A stretch of 64,000 nt of DNA from WHSW01 sp963821025. GTDB taxonomy: Bacteria; Actinomycetota; Thermoleophilia; Solirubrobacterales; 70-9. Of the stretch, positions 7,901 to 18,567 are shown piece by piece. The stretch covers positions 248,001-312,000 of the forward strand of contig CAWGCG010000004.1 in the NCBI GenBank assembly GCA_963821025.1, read 5' to 3'. The position numbers and the translations under genes were made by a program. Within the stretch, counting starts at the first letter, position 1, and each line of letters starts with the position of its first letter. Below the pieces are notes generated by a model, which saw only the letters and a program-made list of their open reading frames with translations, was not told the origin of the DNA and did no database searches.

Positions 7901-9444
7901 CGTTCTCGAGCTGCTCGCGCGAGAGCTCTGAGAAGGGCTCGGCGCCGGTCACCACGCGCTCGACCTCGTCAACGCGCCACTCGTCGTCGGCGACCATCGA
8001 GACGAGATGCTGGGCGAGCACGTCGAGCGGATTGCGCGGGATCACGGTCTCCTCGATCTCGCCGCTGCGCATTCGCTTGGCGACCACGGCGCACTCGAGC
8101 AGGTCGGCGCGGAACTTGGGGAAGATCCGGCCCTTCGACGTCTCGCCGAGCTGATGGCCCGCACGTCCGACCCGCTGCAACCCCCTCGAGACTGACTTCG
8201 GCGACTCCACCTGGATCACCAGGTCGACGGCGCCCATGTCGATCCCGAGCTCCAGCGACGACGTCGCCACCAGGCACGGGAGCTTGCCCGACTTCAGCAG
8301 CTCCTCGACGATCAGGCGTTCCTCGTGCGCCAACGAGCCGTGGTGGGCTCGAGCAATCTCCTCGAAATCGTCACCCGCCTCTTGCCGCTCGCCACCGGAC
8401 TCATCCCGAGCGGCGAGTGGCGAATGGCGAGCGCCGTTCCCCGCGTGCTCGGTCGCCGGGAGCTCCGCCTCATCGACCTCGTTGTGCAGCTCATTCAGAC
8501 GCTTTGCCAATCGCTCGGCGCCGCGGCGGTTGTTGACGAAGATGATCGTCGAGGTGTGCTCGCGCACCAGCTCGAGCAGCTCGGGGTAGATCGCCGGCCA
8601 GATCGAGCGCGGGTTGGAGGCGCCGTCGATGCTTGCGGCCGGGTCGAGCGTCTCGGGCGAGTCGACGGCGGACGGACCCTGATCCGATGCGGCGGAGTCC
8701 TGCGGCGGGATTCGACATGTCCTCGACCGGGACGACGATCTCGAGATCGAGGTCCTTGCGGACGCCGGCGTTGACGATCTCGCAATCGCGCTTCGGCCCG
8801 ACGAGAAAGTTGGCGATCCGCTCGAGCGGGCGCTGCGTCGCCGAGAGCCCGATCCGCTGCGGCTCGGGGTTACCTTCCTCGGCGCACAGGTGCGAGAGGC
8901 GCTCCAGGGTGAGCGCCAGGTGGGCGCCGCGCTTGGACTGGGCAACCGCGTGGATCTCGTCGACGATCACCGCCTCGACCCCGGTGAGGATCTCTCGCAC
9001 CTGCGAGGTGATCATCAAGTACAGCGACTCGGGCGTGGTGATCAGGATGTCCGGAGGGGTGCGCCGCATCGCCTGGCGCTGTTTTTGCGGCGTGTCGCCG
9101 GTGCGCAGGCCGACCGAGACCTCGGCGCCGATCCCCTTCAGCGGCGCCCGCAGGTTGCGCTCGACGTCATAGGAGAGCGCCTTCAGCGGGCTCACGTAGA
9201 CGATCCTGGTCCCGGTGCCGAGCTCCTCGGGCCTGCGCGCGAGCGAGTCGATCCCCCAGAGAAAGGCGCTCAGGGTCTTGCCCGAGCCGGTCGGCGCGCA
9301 GATCAGCGCATTGGCGCCTGAGGCGATCGCCGGCCAGCCATCGGCCTGCGCCGGCGTCGGTGCCTCGAAGGAGGCCTCGAACCAGCGCCGCGTGCGCTCA
9401 CTGAACGACTCCAACGGGTCTGTTTTCGCACTCGCTTTCGCCAT
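4905..9444 (-). CDS. lhr: Lhr-type ATP-dependent helicase, interrupted by one frameshift near 8.7 kb
   Basis: The gene reads as about 1,512 residues if one base is skipped, the normal size of Lhr (DNA repair, 3'-5' superfamily 2 helicase). The N-terminal frame (ATG 9444) has Walker A APTGSGKT (50-57), DEIH (162-165) and SAT (201-203), and stays homologous to about residue 243 (VVPVEDM). The remaining homology (RSIWPAIYPELLELVREH, then TIIFVNNRR, SSLELGIDMG, QRVGRAGH, and the long Lhr-core and winged-helix C terminus) is in the +1 frame, ending at 4905. The 9444-to-4905 span is 3n+1 bases, so there is one extra base (or two missing) at about 8640-8720. The cause may be mutation, assembly error or recoding. 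It is followed closely by nei. Confidence 0.82.
8409..8432. repeat. Three heptamers inside the lhr linker
   Basis: On the minus strand the pattern TCGCCNN repeats three times (tcgccat tcgccac tcgccgc). Three 7-base units make 21 bases, so they insert seven codons without changing frame. They lie in a low-complexity, probably flexible insert between helicase motifs IV and V of Lhr. Confidence 0.55.
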
Positions 9445-9527
9445 CGTTGCCAACCGATTGATCTTACGGACCCGACGCGGATGGCAGAGCCCGCGGCGCG
9501 CTGAGCTCGGATCGCGCGGATCAGCGC

Positions 9528-10076
9528 TTAGAAGCCGAGCTCCTCGGCAAGCTCGGCGAGCCGGGGTGCGTTGCGGTCGCGCTCGGAGAGCTGCGGGTCG
9601 GCCACCGGCCACTCGATCCCGACCTCGGGGTCGTCCCAGGCGATCCCGCGCTCGGTCTCGGGGTCGTAGTACGTCGAGAGCTTGTAGTGGACGTCGGCGA
9701 CCTCGCTGAGCACGCAGAAGCCGTGGCCGAAGCCGGCCGGAACGTAGAACTGGTGGTGGCGTTGGTCGTCGAGCTCGTGCGCCTCCCAGCGACCGAAGCT
9801 CGGCGAGTCGCGGCGCAGGTCGACGGCGACGTCCCAGATGCGACCGCGGGCACAGCGCACCAGCTTCGCCTGGCCCGGGGCGAGCTGAAAGTGGATCCCG
9901 CGGAGGATGCCCTCGCCCGAGCGCGAGTGGTTGTCCTGGACGAACTCAGCCTCGACTCCGAGCTCCGCCCAAACCTCGGCTCGGTAGCTCTCGAGCAGGA
10001 AACCACGCTCGTCGCCGTGGGCTTCGGGCTCCAGCAGGACCAGGTCTTCGAGCTCGGTCTGGAGCCGCTCAGGCAA
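9528..10076 (-). CDS. rmlC: dTDP-4-dehydrorhamnose 3,5-epimerase
   Basis: Third step of dTDP-L-rhamnose synthesis: double epimerisation at C3 and C5 of the 4-keto sugar. The 182-residue cupin shows DERGFLLESYR (22-32), the catalytic His in RGIHFQ (His62), the strand DVAVDLRRDSPSFG and FYVPAGFGHGF. I start it at the TTG (10076), which overlaps the rmlB end by 8 bases. That start keeps the conserved LEDLVLLEP strand and fits the tight packing of this operon; ATG starts further upstream lie wholly inside rmlB. It is the last gene of rmlA-rmlD-rmlB-rmlC. Confidence 0.92.
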   Translation of the reverse strand: MPERLQTELEDLVLLEPEAHGDERGFLLESYRAEVWAELGVEAEFVQDNHSRSGEGILRGIHFQLAPGQAKLVRCARGRIWDVAVDLRRDSPSFGRWEAHELDDQRHHQFYVPAGFGHGFCVLSEVADVHYKLSTYYDPETERGIAWDDPEVGIEWPVADPQLSERDRNAPRLAELAEELGF

Positions 10077-11067
10077 GCTCGGATCCGTACAGGCGCTGGT
10101 AGTACTCACGGTATTCGCCGGAGCGAATCGGTCGCCACCACCACTCGTTGTCGCGATACCAAGAGACCGTGCGCTCGAGTCCGTCGGCGAAGCCCACCGC
10201 AGCGGCCCAGCCGAGCTCCTCGGTCTTCGCCGATGAGAGCGAGTAGCGGCGATCGTGGCCGAGACGGTCGGCGACATGGTCGATCAGCGATTCGTCGCGC
10301 TCGGTGAGCTCGAGGATGCGCCTGACCACGTCGAGGTTGGCGACCTCGTCCGGGCCACCGACGTTGTAGACCTCGCCGGCTTCGCCGGACTCGAGCACGG
10401 TATCGATCGCGCTGGCGAAGTCCTCGACCCAGAGCCAGTTTCGGACCTGGAGCCCGTCGCCGTAGACGGGCAGCGGATCGCCCTGGAGCGCATTCAGGAT
10501 GCAGAGCGGGATCAGCTTCTCCGGGTACTGGCGCGGGCCGTAGTTGTTGGAGGCGCGGACGATCAATGCGTCGGCACCGTGGGTGGCACGGTAGGCGCCG
10601 ACCATCAGGTCGCCGCCGGCCTTCGAGGCGGAGTAGGGCGAGGAGGGGTCGAGTGGCGAGCTCTCGGTGAACGAGCCCTCGTCAATCGAGCCATAGACCT
10701 CGTCGGTCGAGACCTGCAGGTGCCTGATCTCGGCCTCGCGGGCCGCCTCCAGCAGGACGAAGGTCCCGTAGACGTCCGTCTGGATGAACTCTCCGGGTGC
10801 CTCGATCGAGCGGTCGACGTGGGTCTCGGCGGCGAAGTTGACGATCGCGTCGCAACCCTCGAGGGCGCGGGCGACGGCCCCCGAGTCGGAGATGTCGGCC
10901 TCGACCAGCTCGACTCGGTCGCGGTCGAGGCCGTCGAGGTTCTCGGGCCGCCCGGCGTAGGTGAGCTTGTCGAGCACGCGGACGCGAAAGTCGGGATGGG
11001 TGTCGAGGCGGCGGCGGACGTAGGCCGAGCCGATAAAGCCGGCGCCGCCGGTGACGAGCACGTTCAC
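10069..11067 (-). CDS. rmlB: dTDP-glucose 4,6-dehydratase
   Basis: Converts dTDP-glucose to dTDP-4-keto-6-deoxyglucose with bound NAD. The 332-residue extended SDR has the Rossmann motif GGAGFIGSAY (7-16), the STDEVYGS stretch with the catalytic Thr-Asp-Glu, and the active-site YSASKAGGD (Tyr-X3-Lys). NNYGPRQYPEKLIPL and the C-terminal DRRYSLSSAKTEELGW are also family marks. It overlaps rmlD by 4 bases (ATGA) and rmlC by 8, so the three are translationally coupled. Confidence 0.96.
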   Translation of the reverse strand: MNVLVTGGAGFIGSAYVRRRLDTHPDFRVRVLDKLTYAGRPENLDGLDRDRVELVEADISDSGAVARALEGCDAIVNFAAETHVDRSIEAPGEFIQTDVYGTFVLLEAAREAEIRHLQVSTDEVYGSIDEGSFTESSPLDPSSPYSASKAGGDLMVGAYRATHGADALIVRASNNYGPRQYPEKLIPLCILNALQGDPLPVYGDGLQVRNWLWVEDFASAIDTVLESGEAGEVYNVGGPDEVANLDVVRRILELTERDESLIDHVADRLGHDRRYSLSSAKTEELGWAAAVGFADGLERTVSWYRDNEWWWRPIRSGEYREYYQRLYGSELA

Positions 11068-11912
11068 GCGACGGCTCCGGCTCGCCGGGCTGCCAGGTAG
11101 TCGCTAAGTCCCCGGCGCCAATCCGGGAGCATGATCGCGTTCGGGCGCTCGCTGACCAAGAGCGAAAACGCCGGTCGCGGGGCCGGGCGGCCCAGCATCT
11201 CGGTGGTTCCGGCCATCACCCGGCACTCGACCCGCTCGTGGTCGAAGATCTCCTGCGCGTACTCGAACCACGAACAGCGCCCGCCGGCGGCGATGTGGTG
11301 GATGCCGTAGTCCTCGGATTCGACCACCTCGACCAGTGCCGGCGCAAGTTGACGTGTGTAGGTGGGGCTTGCGACCTGATCGGAGACGACGATCACCTCC
11401 GGTTGCTCGGCACCGATGCGCAGCATCGTCTCGACGAAATGCGGGCCGCCGAGCCCGAACAGCCAGGAGGTGCGAACGATGAAGTGACGCCGGTTCGCGA
11501 TCGCGGTCGAGGTCTCGCCCGCCTGCTTCGAACGTCCGTAGGCTGAGAGCGCCGCCGGGAGGTCGGACTCGACGTAGGGCTCCCCCTTCGTCCCATCGAA
11601 GACATAGTCGCTGGAGACGTAGAGGATCTTCGCCCCGTGCGCCGCCGCGGTCGCCGAGACGATCCCGGCGGCGCCGTCGTTGACCGCCATCGCGGCGGGC
11701 TCGTTGGCCTCGGCGCCGTCGACATCGGTCCAGGCGGCGCAGTTGAGCACCGCGTCGGGTCGCAGCGAGTCGATCGCGTCGGCGACCGCGCCGATGTCGG
11801 TGATGTCGAGCTCGCCGCGGGAGAGCCCGATCGGCTCGTGGCCGGCGCGGGCGAGCGCCTCGACCAGATCGAGCCCGAGCATCCCGGCGGCTCCGGTGAC
11901 CAGGGCCCTCAC
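11064..11912 (-). CDS. rmlD: dTDP-4-dehydrorhamnose reductase
   Basis: Final NAD(P)H-dependent reduction to dTDP-L-rhamnose. The 282-residue SDR has VTGAAGMLGLDLVEAL near the N terminus, the CAAWTDVDGAE signature (residues about 58-68), the DYVFDGTKGEPYVESD stretch and a YGRSKQAGE catalytic Tyr/Lys motif. HFIVRTSWLFG matches the family. Its stop overlaps the rmlB start and its start overlaps the rmlA stop, both by 4 bases. Order rmlA-rmlD-rmlB-rmlC gives a complete pathway; the rhamnose probably goes into cell-surface glycan, since a glycan-type dehydrogenase and GtrA genes lie elsewhere in the window. Confidence 0.95.
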   Translation of the reverse strand: MRALVTGAAGMLGLDLVEALARAGHEPIGLSRGELDITDIGAVADAIDSLRPDAVLNCAAWTDVDGAEANEPAAMAVNDGAAGIVSATAAAHGAKILYVSSDYVFDGTKGEPYVESDLPAALSAYGRSKQAGETSTAIANRRHFIVRTSWLFGLGGPHFVETMLRIGAEQPEVIVVSDQVASPTYTRQLAPALVEVVESEDYGIHHIAAGGRCSWFEYAQEIFDHERVECRVMAGTTEMLGRPAPRPAFSLLVSERPNAIMLPDWRRGLSDYLAARRAGAVA

Positions 11913-12985
11913 GGGATCGCGATCTCCGAGTTGTCACCGACGATCATCCGCAGGGTCTTCGGCATCTCGGTCCCCCGCGAGAGCTTCGCGTTGCGGCCCA
12001 GCAGGCTCGCCTCGATCCGCGTTTCGAGGTTGCGGATGCTGGCGCCCTCGAGCAGGATCGAGTGCTCGACCTCCGAGCCGACGACGACGACGTCGCGATC
12101 GATCGAGGTGTAGGGACCGACGTATGAGTCGACGATCCGGGCGCCGGCCCCGACGATCGCCGGGCCTCGCACGAGTGAGCGCTCGAGCGTCGCTCCGGCC
12201 GCGATCGCGACCCGGCCCTCGACCCGGCTCTCCTGATCGGCCTCGCCGTCCATCCGCGGTTCGACCTCCTCGAGCACCAGCCGATTGGCCTCGAGCATGT
12301 CGGCCAGCTGCCCGGTGTCCTTCCACCAGCCGCTCACCTTGTGACTCTCGACCCGGCTGCCACCGTCGATCAGGTGCTGAATCGCGTCGGTGATCTCGAG
12401 CTCACCGCGCCCCGAGGGCGCGATCGCGCGGGCCGCCTCGAACACCTGCGGCGTGAACATGTAGACGCCGACGAGAGCCAGGTCGCTCGGCGGATCGGCC
12501 GGCTTTTCGATCAGGCGGACGACGGCATCGCCGTTGAGCTCGGCGACGCCGTAGTGCCAGGGATCGGCGACGGGTGTGAGCAGGATCAGCGCATCCGGCT
12601 CGTGCGAGCGAAACGCATCGGCGAGCTCGCGGATCCCGTCGCGAAGCAGGTTGTCGCCGAGGTACATGACGAAGCGCGAATCGCCCAGGAACTCCTCAGC
12701 CGTGAGCACCGCATGGGCGAGCCCGAGCGGCTGCGCCTGGGGGATGTAGGTGATCGACGCGCCGAAGGCGGAGCCGTCGCCGGCGGCCGCCCGGATCTCA
12801 TCGCCGGTCTCGGGGGCGATCACGATCCCGATCTCGGTGATCTCTGCCTCGACCAGGGCCTCGATTCCATAGAAGAGCACGGGCTTGTTGGCGACCGGAA
12901 CCAGCTGCTTCGCCGAGGTGTGGGTGATCGGGCGCAGGCGCGTCCCCGCGCCTCCGGAGAGGATCAGCCCCTTGAGCGCTTCCAT
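11909..12985 (-). CDS. rmlA: Glucose-1-phosphate thymidylyltransferase, long form
   Basis: Makes dTDP-glucose from dTTP and glucose-1-phosphate. The nucleotidyltransferase core has GLILSGGAGTRLRPITHTSA (6-25), VLFYGIEALVEA and YLGDNLL. The C-terminal 100 residues are a left-handed beta-helix with hexapeptide repeats (GPAIVGAGARIVDSYVGPY), so this is the long 358-residue type seen in StrD-like enzymes, not the compact RmlA. I chose ATG 12985 over the ATG at 13024 because a TAGCCT -10 hexamer ends 8 bases before it and homology starts there. It heads the rhamnose operon. Confidence 0.92.
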   Translation of the reverse strand: MEALKGLILSGGAGTRLRPITHTSAKQLVPVANKPVLFYGIEALVEAEITEIGIVIAPETGDEIRAAAGDGSAFGASITYIPQAQPLGLAHAVLTAEEFLGDSRFVMYLGDNLLRDGIRELADAFRSHEPDALILLTPVADPWHYGVAELNGDAVVRLIEKPADPPSDLALVGVYMFTPQVFEAARAIAPSGRGELEITDAIQHLIDGGSRVESHKVSGWWKDTGQLADMLEANRLVLEEVEPRMDGEADQESRVEGRVAIAAGATLERSLVRGPAIVGAGARIVDSYVGPYTSIDRDVVVVGSEVEHSILLEGASIRNLETRIEASLLGRNAKLSRGTEMPKTLRMIVGDNSEIAIP

Positions 12986-12993
12986 GTCGCGGC

Positions 12994-12999
12994 AGGCTA
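12994..12999 (-). promoter_or_regulatory. Putative -10 box of the rml operon
   Basis: TAGCCT on the minus strand ends 8 bases before the rmlA ATG at 12985 and overlaps no gene, which fits a leaderless rml mRNA. Confidence 0.45.
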
Positions 13000-13030
13000 G
13001 CGGGCGGCCGTGCCGCTCAGGCACCCGCTT

Positions 13031-13498
13031 CTAGTAGCTGCCGCCGAGCTTGCGATGGTCCCAGCTGGCGACCCGGAGGGGCTCGAACCGAATCGCGACC
13101 CGCTTCGCCGCCTGGGCCTGCAGTGCCGACGCCGCGTCGCCCTCGATCGAGTCGATCCCCTCGGCGTAGCGGACGGTCAGCTGCTTGGCGAAATCGAAGA
13201 CCCGGTCGGTGTCGCGGATCAACTCGGCCTCGGCCTCGATTTGGACTCCGCGCAGCTCGACGTACTCGGCGCCGGTCTCGACCAGCAGGGTCGCGCGCGG
13301 GTCACGCTCGAGGTTGCGGACCTTCTGCGACTTGGCGTAGGTCCAGACCCAGATCTCGTGATCGCGAAGCGTGAACCACATCGGCATCGAGTGCGGCCAC
13401 CCGCGCGGACCCAGCGATGAGACGACGACGACTCGCTCGCTCTCGAGCAGGTCGCGCTGCTCGGCGGGGCTCATCACGATCTGCTCGCGCCGGCTCAC
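13031..13498 (-). CDS. PPOX-class flavin/F420-dependent protein
   Basis: A 155-residue split-barrel protein of the pyridoxamine 5'-phosphate oxidase superfamily. Members bind FMN or F420 and reduce or oxidise small molecules; the substrate is unknown. Family marks are VSRREQIVMS at the start, GWPHSMPMWF (33-42), YAKSQKVRNLERDPRATLLV (about 53-72), and the C-terminal FEPLRVASWDHRKLGG. I use the GTG at 13498 because the MSRREQI N terminus is conserved in relatives and a TACGGT -10 box ends 7 bases upstream. The gene precedes nothing obvious on the same strand: rmlA starts 45 bases downstream with its own promoter. Confidence 0.82.
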   Translation of the reverse strand: MSRREQIVMSPAEQRDLLESERVVVVSSLGPRGWPHSMPMWFTLRDHEIWVWTYAKSQKVRNLERDPRATLLVETGAEYVELRGVQIEAEAELIRDTDRVFDFAKQLTVRYAEGIDSIEGDAASALQAQAAKRVAIRFEPLRVASWDHRKLGGSY

Positions 13499-13505
13499 AC
13501 GGGGG

Positions 13506-13511
13506 ACCGTA
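13506..13511 (-). promoter_or_regulatory. Putative -10 box of the PPOX gene
   Basis: TACGGT on the minus strand ends 7 bases before the GTG start at 13498, another leaderless configuration. Confidence 0.42.
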
Positions 13512-13583
13512 TCGACCGGCCCTGGTGGCGACCGCGCCTCTTCCACGATCGTTTGGCCAGCCAGACGGAGCCGGGCTCTCGAC

Positions 13584-16348
<2,765 letters not shown>

Positions 16349-16357
16349 CAGCGATCC

Positions 16358-16396
16358 AGGATATTGGCGGTCAACCGGCGCGCCGCGCGCCGGTTG
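16358..16396 (-). promoter_or_regulatory. pafBC promoter with perfect 11-bp inverted repeat over the -35 region
   Basis: A TATCCT hexamer (16358-16363, minus strand) ends 9 bases before the pafBC ATG. Immediately upstream, 16372-16382 and 16386-16396 are perfect inverted copies (caaccggcgcg / cgcgccggttg) around a 3-base spacer, centred on where the -35 box would lie. That position suits a repressor or activator operator, possibly for autoregulation. It could alternatively be a simple hairpin. Confidence 0.55.
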
Positions 16397-16503
16397 GCCC
16401 GAAAGCCTCGCAATTTGCGAACCTCGCAGGCCCTCGGTCAGCTTCGGGGCGTGGCCTCGGCTCAGATACAGTCGCCCGCCATCCGCGCCTCGCGGGGGGA
16501 CAG

Positions 16504-16821
16504 ATGCTCGGCGCCGGCACCATCATCAACCCGATCATCAGGATTGTCACGGCGGTGGCGATCTTGGCCGCCGTCTACTTCTTCATCCTCAAACCGGTGC
16601 TCGAAACGACCAACAACGTCGTCGACCGCAGCTTCGATGCCTTCGACCAGAGCCTCGATGGCTTCGATCAGCTCCCGGACCAGGTCCAGGGCGAGGTCAA
16701 CCGGGCCTTCGACCAGGCCAACGGCTCGCAGCGACTGCAGGACTGCATCGAGCGGGCGGTCGATCAGCCCAAGCCCGTGATCAACCGGGTCAACCGTTGC
16801 GTTGAACGGTTCACGCCGTAG
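16504..16821 (+). CDS. Small single-pass membrane protein of unknown function
   Basis: 105 residues with one hydrophobic segment near the N terminus (IINPIIRIVTAVAILAAVYF, residues 6-25), followed by an amphipathic, repeat-like stretch rich in FDQ (RSFDAFDQSLDGFDQLPDQV, about 43-62) and a tail with two Cys (CIERAVDQP and NRCVERF). I chose the ATG at 16504 because a run of G (ggggggaca) gives a good Shine-Dalgarno just upstream. No family recognised. It is likely anchored in the membrane with its FDQ-rich helix in the cytoplasm or periplasm. The next gene (CHRD) follows after 46 bases with its own Shine-Dalgarno. Confidence 0.72.
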   Translation: MLGAGTIINPIIRIVTAVAILAAVYFFILKPVLETTNNVVDRSFDAFDQSLDGFDQLPDQVQGEVNRAFDQANGSQRLQDCIERAVDQPKPVINRVNRCVERFTP

Positions 16822-16867
16822 CGGTTAGGGTGGGACTGCACCAGCGTCGACCCGGGAGGTCCGTCCG

Positions 16868-17335
16868 ATGTTCCCCGCCCGCCGGCCCGTAGTCGTGATC
16901 AGTGCGTTCGCGCTCACACTCGCGCTCGCTCTCCCCGCGCTCTCTCCTGCAGGCCCGCAAAACACCGAGCAGCTGTCCGCGCAGATGAAGGGCAACAAGG
17001 AGGTGCCGGGCCCGGGTGATCCGAACGGGAAAGGCGAGGGCTTCTTCTCGGTCAAGGCCAAGAAGGGCAAGCTCTGCTTCCAGGTCTCGTGGTCGAAGAT
17101 CGATCAGCCGAGCGCGGGCCACGTGCACAAGGGCGTCAAGGGCGAGGCCGGGCCGATCAAGGTGCTCCTGTTCGATCAAACGCCGCCCACATCGACGGTC
17201 GAGGGATGCGTGAAGAACGTGAAGAAGCGGCTGCTGAAGCGGATCGCGCGCAGCCCGGAGAAGTTCTACGTCAACGTCCACAACGCCGCCTACCCCGACG
17301 GAGCGATTCGCGGGCAGCTCGGTCAGGCGTTCTAG
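16868..17335 (+). CDS. Secreted CHRD-domain protein
   Basis: 155 residues with a Sec signal peptide (basic MFPARR, hydrophobic VVVISAFALTLALALPALSP, cleavage probably near residue 28-30). The mature part is a CHRD domain, a beta-sandwich first described in chordin: LSAQMKGNKEVPGPGDPNGK near the start, then the GHVHKG motif, and the closing FYVNVHNAAYPDGAIRGQL. Its function in bacteria is not known. The start is fixed by a gggagg Shine-Dalgarno at 16854-16859. A strong hairpin follows the TAG stop at 17350-17376. Confidence 0.85.
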   Translation: MFPARRPVVVISAFALTLALALPALSPAGPQNTEQLSAQMKGNKEVPGPGDPNGKGEGFFSVKAKKGKLCFQVSWSKIDQPSAGHVHKGVKGEAGPIKVLLFDQTPPTSTVEGCVKNVKKRLLKRIARSPEKFYVNVHNAAYPDGAIRGQLGQAF

Positions 17336-17349
17336 GCGCGGGCGGTGAA

Positions 17350-17376
17350 GGCCTGAGCCGCCGGGCGGCTCAGGCC
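17350..17376. terminator. Bidirectional terminator hairpin between convergent genes
   Basis: A perfect 13-bp inverted repeat with a 1-base centre: ggcctgagccgcc (17350-17362) and ggcggctcaggcc (17364-17376). It lies 15 bases after the CHRD stop and contains the TGA stop of the convergent HD gene. No T-run follows, as is common in actinobacteria. Confidence 0.65.
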
Positions 17377-18398
17377 GCGCGGGGCCGGAAGTAGGCGGCC
17401 GAGTCGATTCCGCGGTCGAAGCGCGACCACGTCTCGCCGTCGGGCAGCTCGCGCTCGATCCGGTCGAAGCTCCCGAGCTTGCCGCCGAGGTTGTCCATCG
17501 CGTGCACGAGCGTGGCCTCGCGCGTCGCCGGGACCACCGGGGAGCCGTTCGCCTGGGTGCCGTGGTGGGAGAGCACGATGTGGAGGACGGACTGCGCGAG
17601 CTCGGGGTCGAAGCCGTCGATCGACTCGATCGTGCGGCGAACGAGGAAGTAACCGAGCGGGATCTCGCCCTGGAGGCGCCCGGCGTCGGTGAGGTCGATC
17701 GCCAGCGGGTCGTCGTTGTAGGCCTCGATCTTGCCGATGTCGTGCAGCAGTGCCCCGGTAATAGCGACGTCGCGATCGACGCCCGGGAAGGCAGCCGCGG
17801 CGGTGCTCACCGCCTGCGCGACCGAGACCGTGTGGTCGAGCAACCCGTGCGCGTAGGCCTGGTGGTAGTACTTGGCCGCCGGCGCCTCGCGGAAGCGCTC
17901 CCAGATCGGCGAGCCGGCGCCGAAGACACGCTCGAGCAGCGCGCTCAGCTGCGGGTTCTGAATCGTCTCCAGCAGCTGGCGCAGGTCGGCCTCGAGCTTC
18001 TCGACCGAGACCGGGGCGCTCTCGGTGAGCTCCGCACGGTCGTACTCGCCGGTGCTCGCGGTGCGGATCGCCCGGATCGTGATCTTCGACCCGTACTGGG
18101 GATGAATCGAGAAGCGCCCCTCGATGAAGACGACGGCGCCGGGGCCGGAGCACTCGAAGCACTCGTCGACCTGCTCCCAGGCCACCGCCTCGACGGTCCC
18201 GGTGCGATCGGCGACGACCAGCCGCACGAATTCCTCGCCGTTCTTGCGGCTGCGCCGCTCGCGCTCGCGGACGGCGAACGCCGCCGCGACGTCCTCGCCC
18301 TCGGCGAGCTCGCGGACGAACGTCCGCGCGGCCGGCGGCGGCGCCAGCGAGGCCTCGAGCGGCGCCTGAACCGCTTCGATTTGTCCCTGGAAGGTCAT
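17370..18398 (-). CDS. YhaM-like 3'-5' exoribonuclease (OB-fold plus HD domain)
   Basis: 342 residues. The N-terminal half is an OB-fold nucleic-acid-binding domain (FVRLVVADRTGTVEAVAWEQ, about 58-77). The C-terminal half is a metal-dependent HD domain with HGLLDHTVSVAQAV, then LLHDIGKIEAYN (the HD doublet) and a later SHHGTQANGSP. This order matches YhaM-family exonucleases, which degrade RNA or ssDNA 3' to 5'. ATG 18398 is chosen because a TACCTT -10 box ends 7 bases upstream and the longer open frame lacks homology. The gene converges with the CHRD gene at a shared hairpin. Confidence 0.8.
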   Translation of the reverse strand: MTFQGQIEAVQAPLEASLAPPPAARTFVRELAEGEDVAAAFAVRERERRSRKNGEEFVRLVVADRTGTVEAVAWEQVDECFECSGPGAVVFIEGRFSIHPQYGSKITIRAIRTASTGEYDRAELTESAPVSVEKLEADLRQLLETIQNPQLSALLERVFGAGSPIWERFREAPAAKYYHQAYAHGLLDHTVSVAQAVSTAAAAFPGVDRDVAITGALLHDIGKIEAYNDDPLAIDLTDAGRLQGEIPLGYFLVRRTIESIDGFDPELAQSVLHIVLSHHGTQANGSPVVPATREATLVHAMDNLGGKLGSFDRIERELPDGETWSRFDRGIDSAAYFRPRAA

Positions 18399-18405
18399 CG
18401 GATTC

Positions 18406-18411
18406 AAGGTA
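18406..18411 (-). promoter_or_regulatory. Putative -10 box of the HD exonuclease gene
   Basis: TACCTT on the minus strand ends 7 bases before the ATG at 18398. Confidence 0.42.
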
Positions 18412-18567
18412 GACAGAGGTCCGGACGGCGCAGTTCTCTTCCCCAGTGCATGGACGGTAGGTCGGCGCGGCGGCACGAGAGCTGACTGGGGCCGGCCCAC
18501 ACCGGCGCGCTCGAGCGCGGCCCTCGGGGCGTAGGATGCGGGCCAGTCGATCGGGGAGCTTTGCTGA

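Noticed and set aside
8640..8720. Programmed +1 frameshift in lhr
   Set aside because: No known slippery signal or stimulatory structure with precedent in Lhr; an error or mutation is simpler. Kept only as an alternative in the lhr finding.
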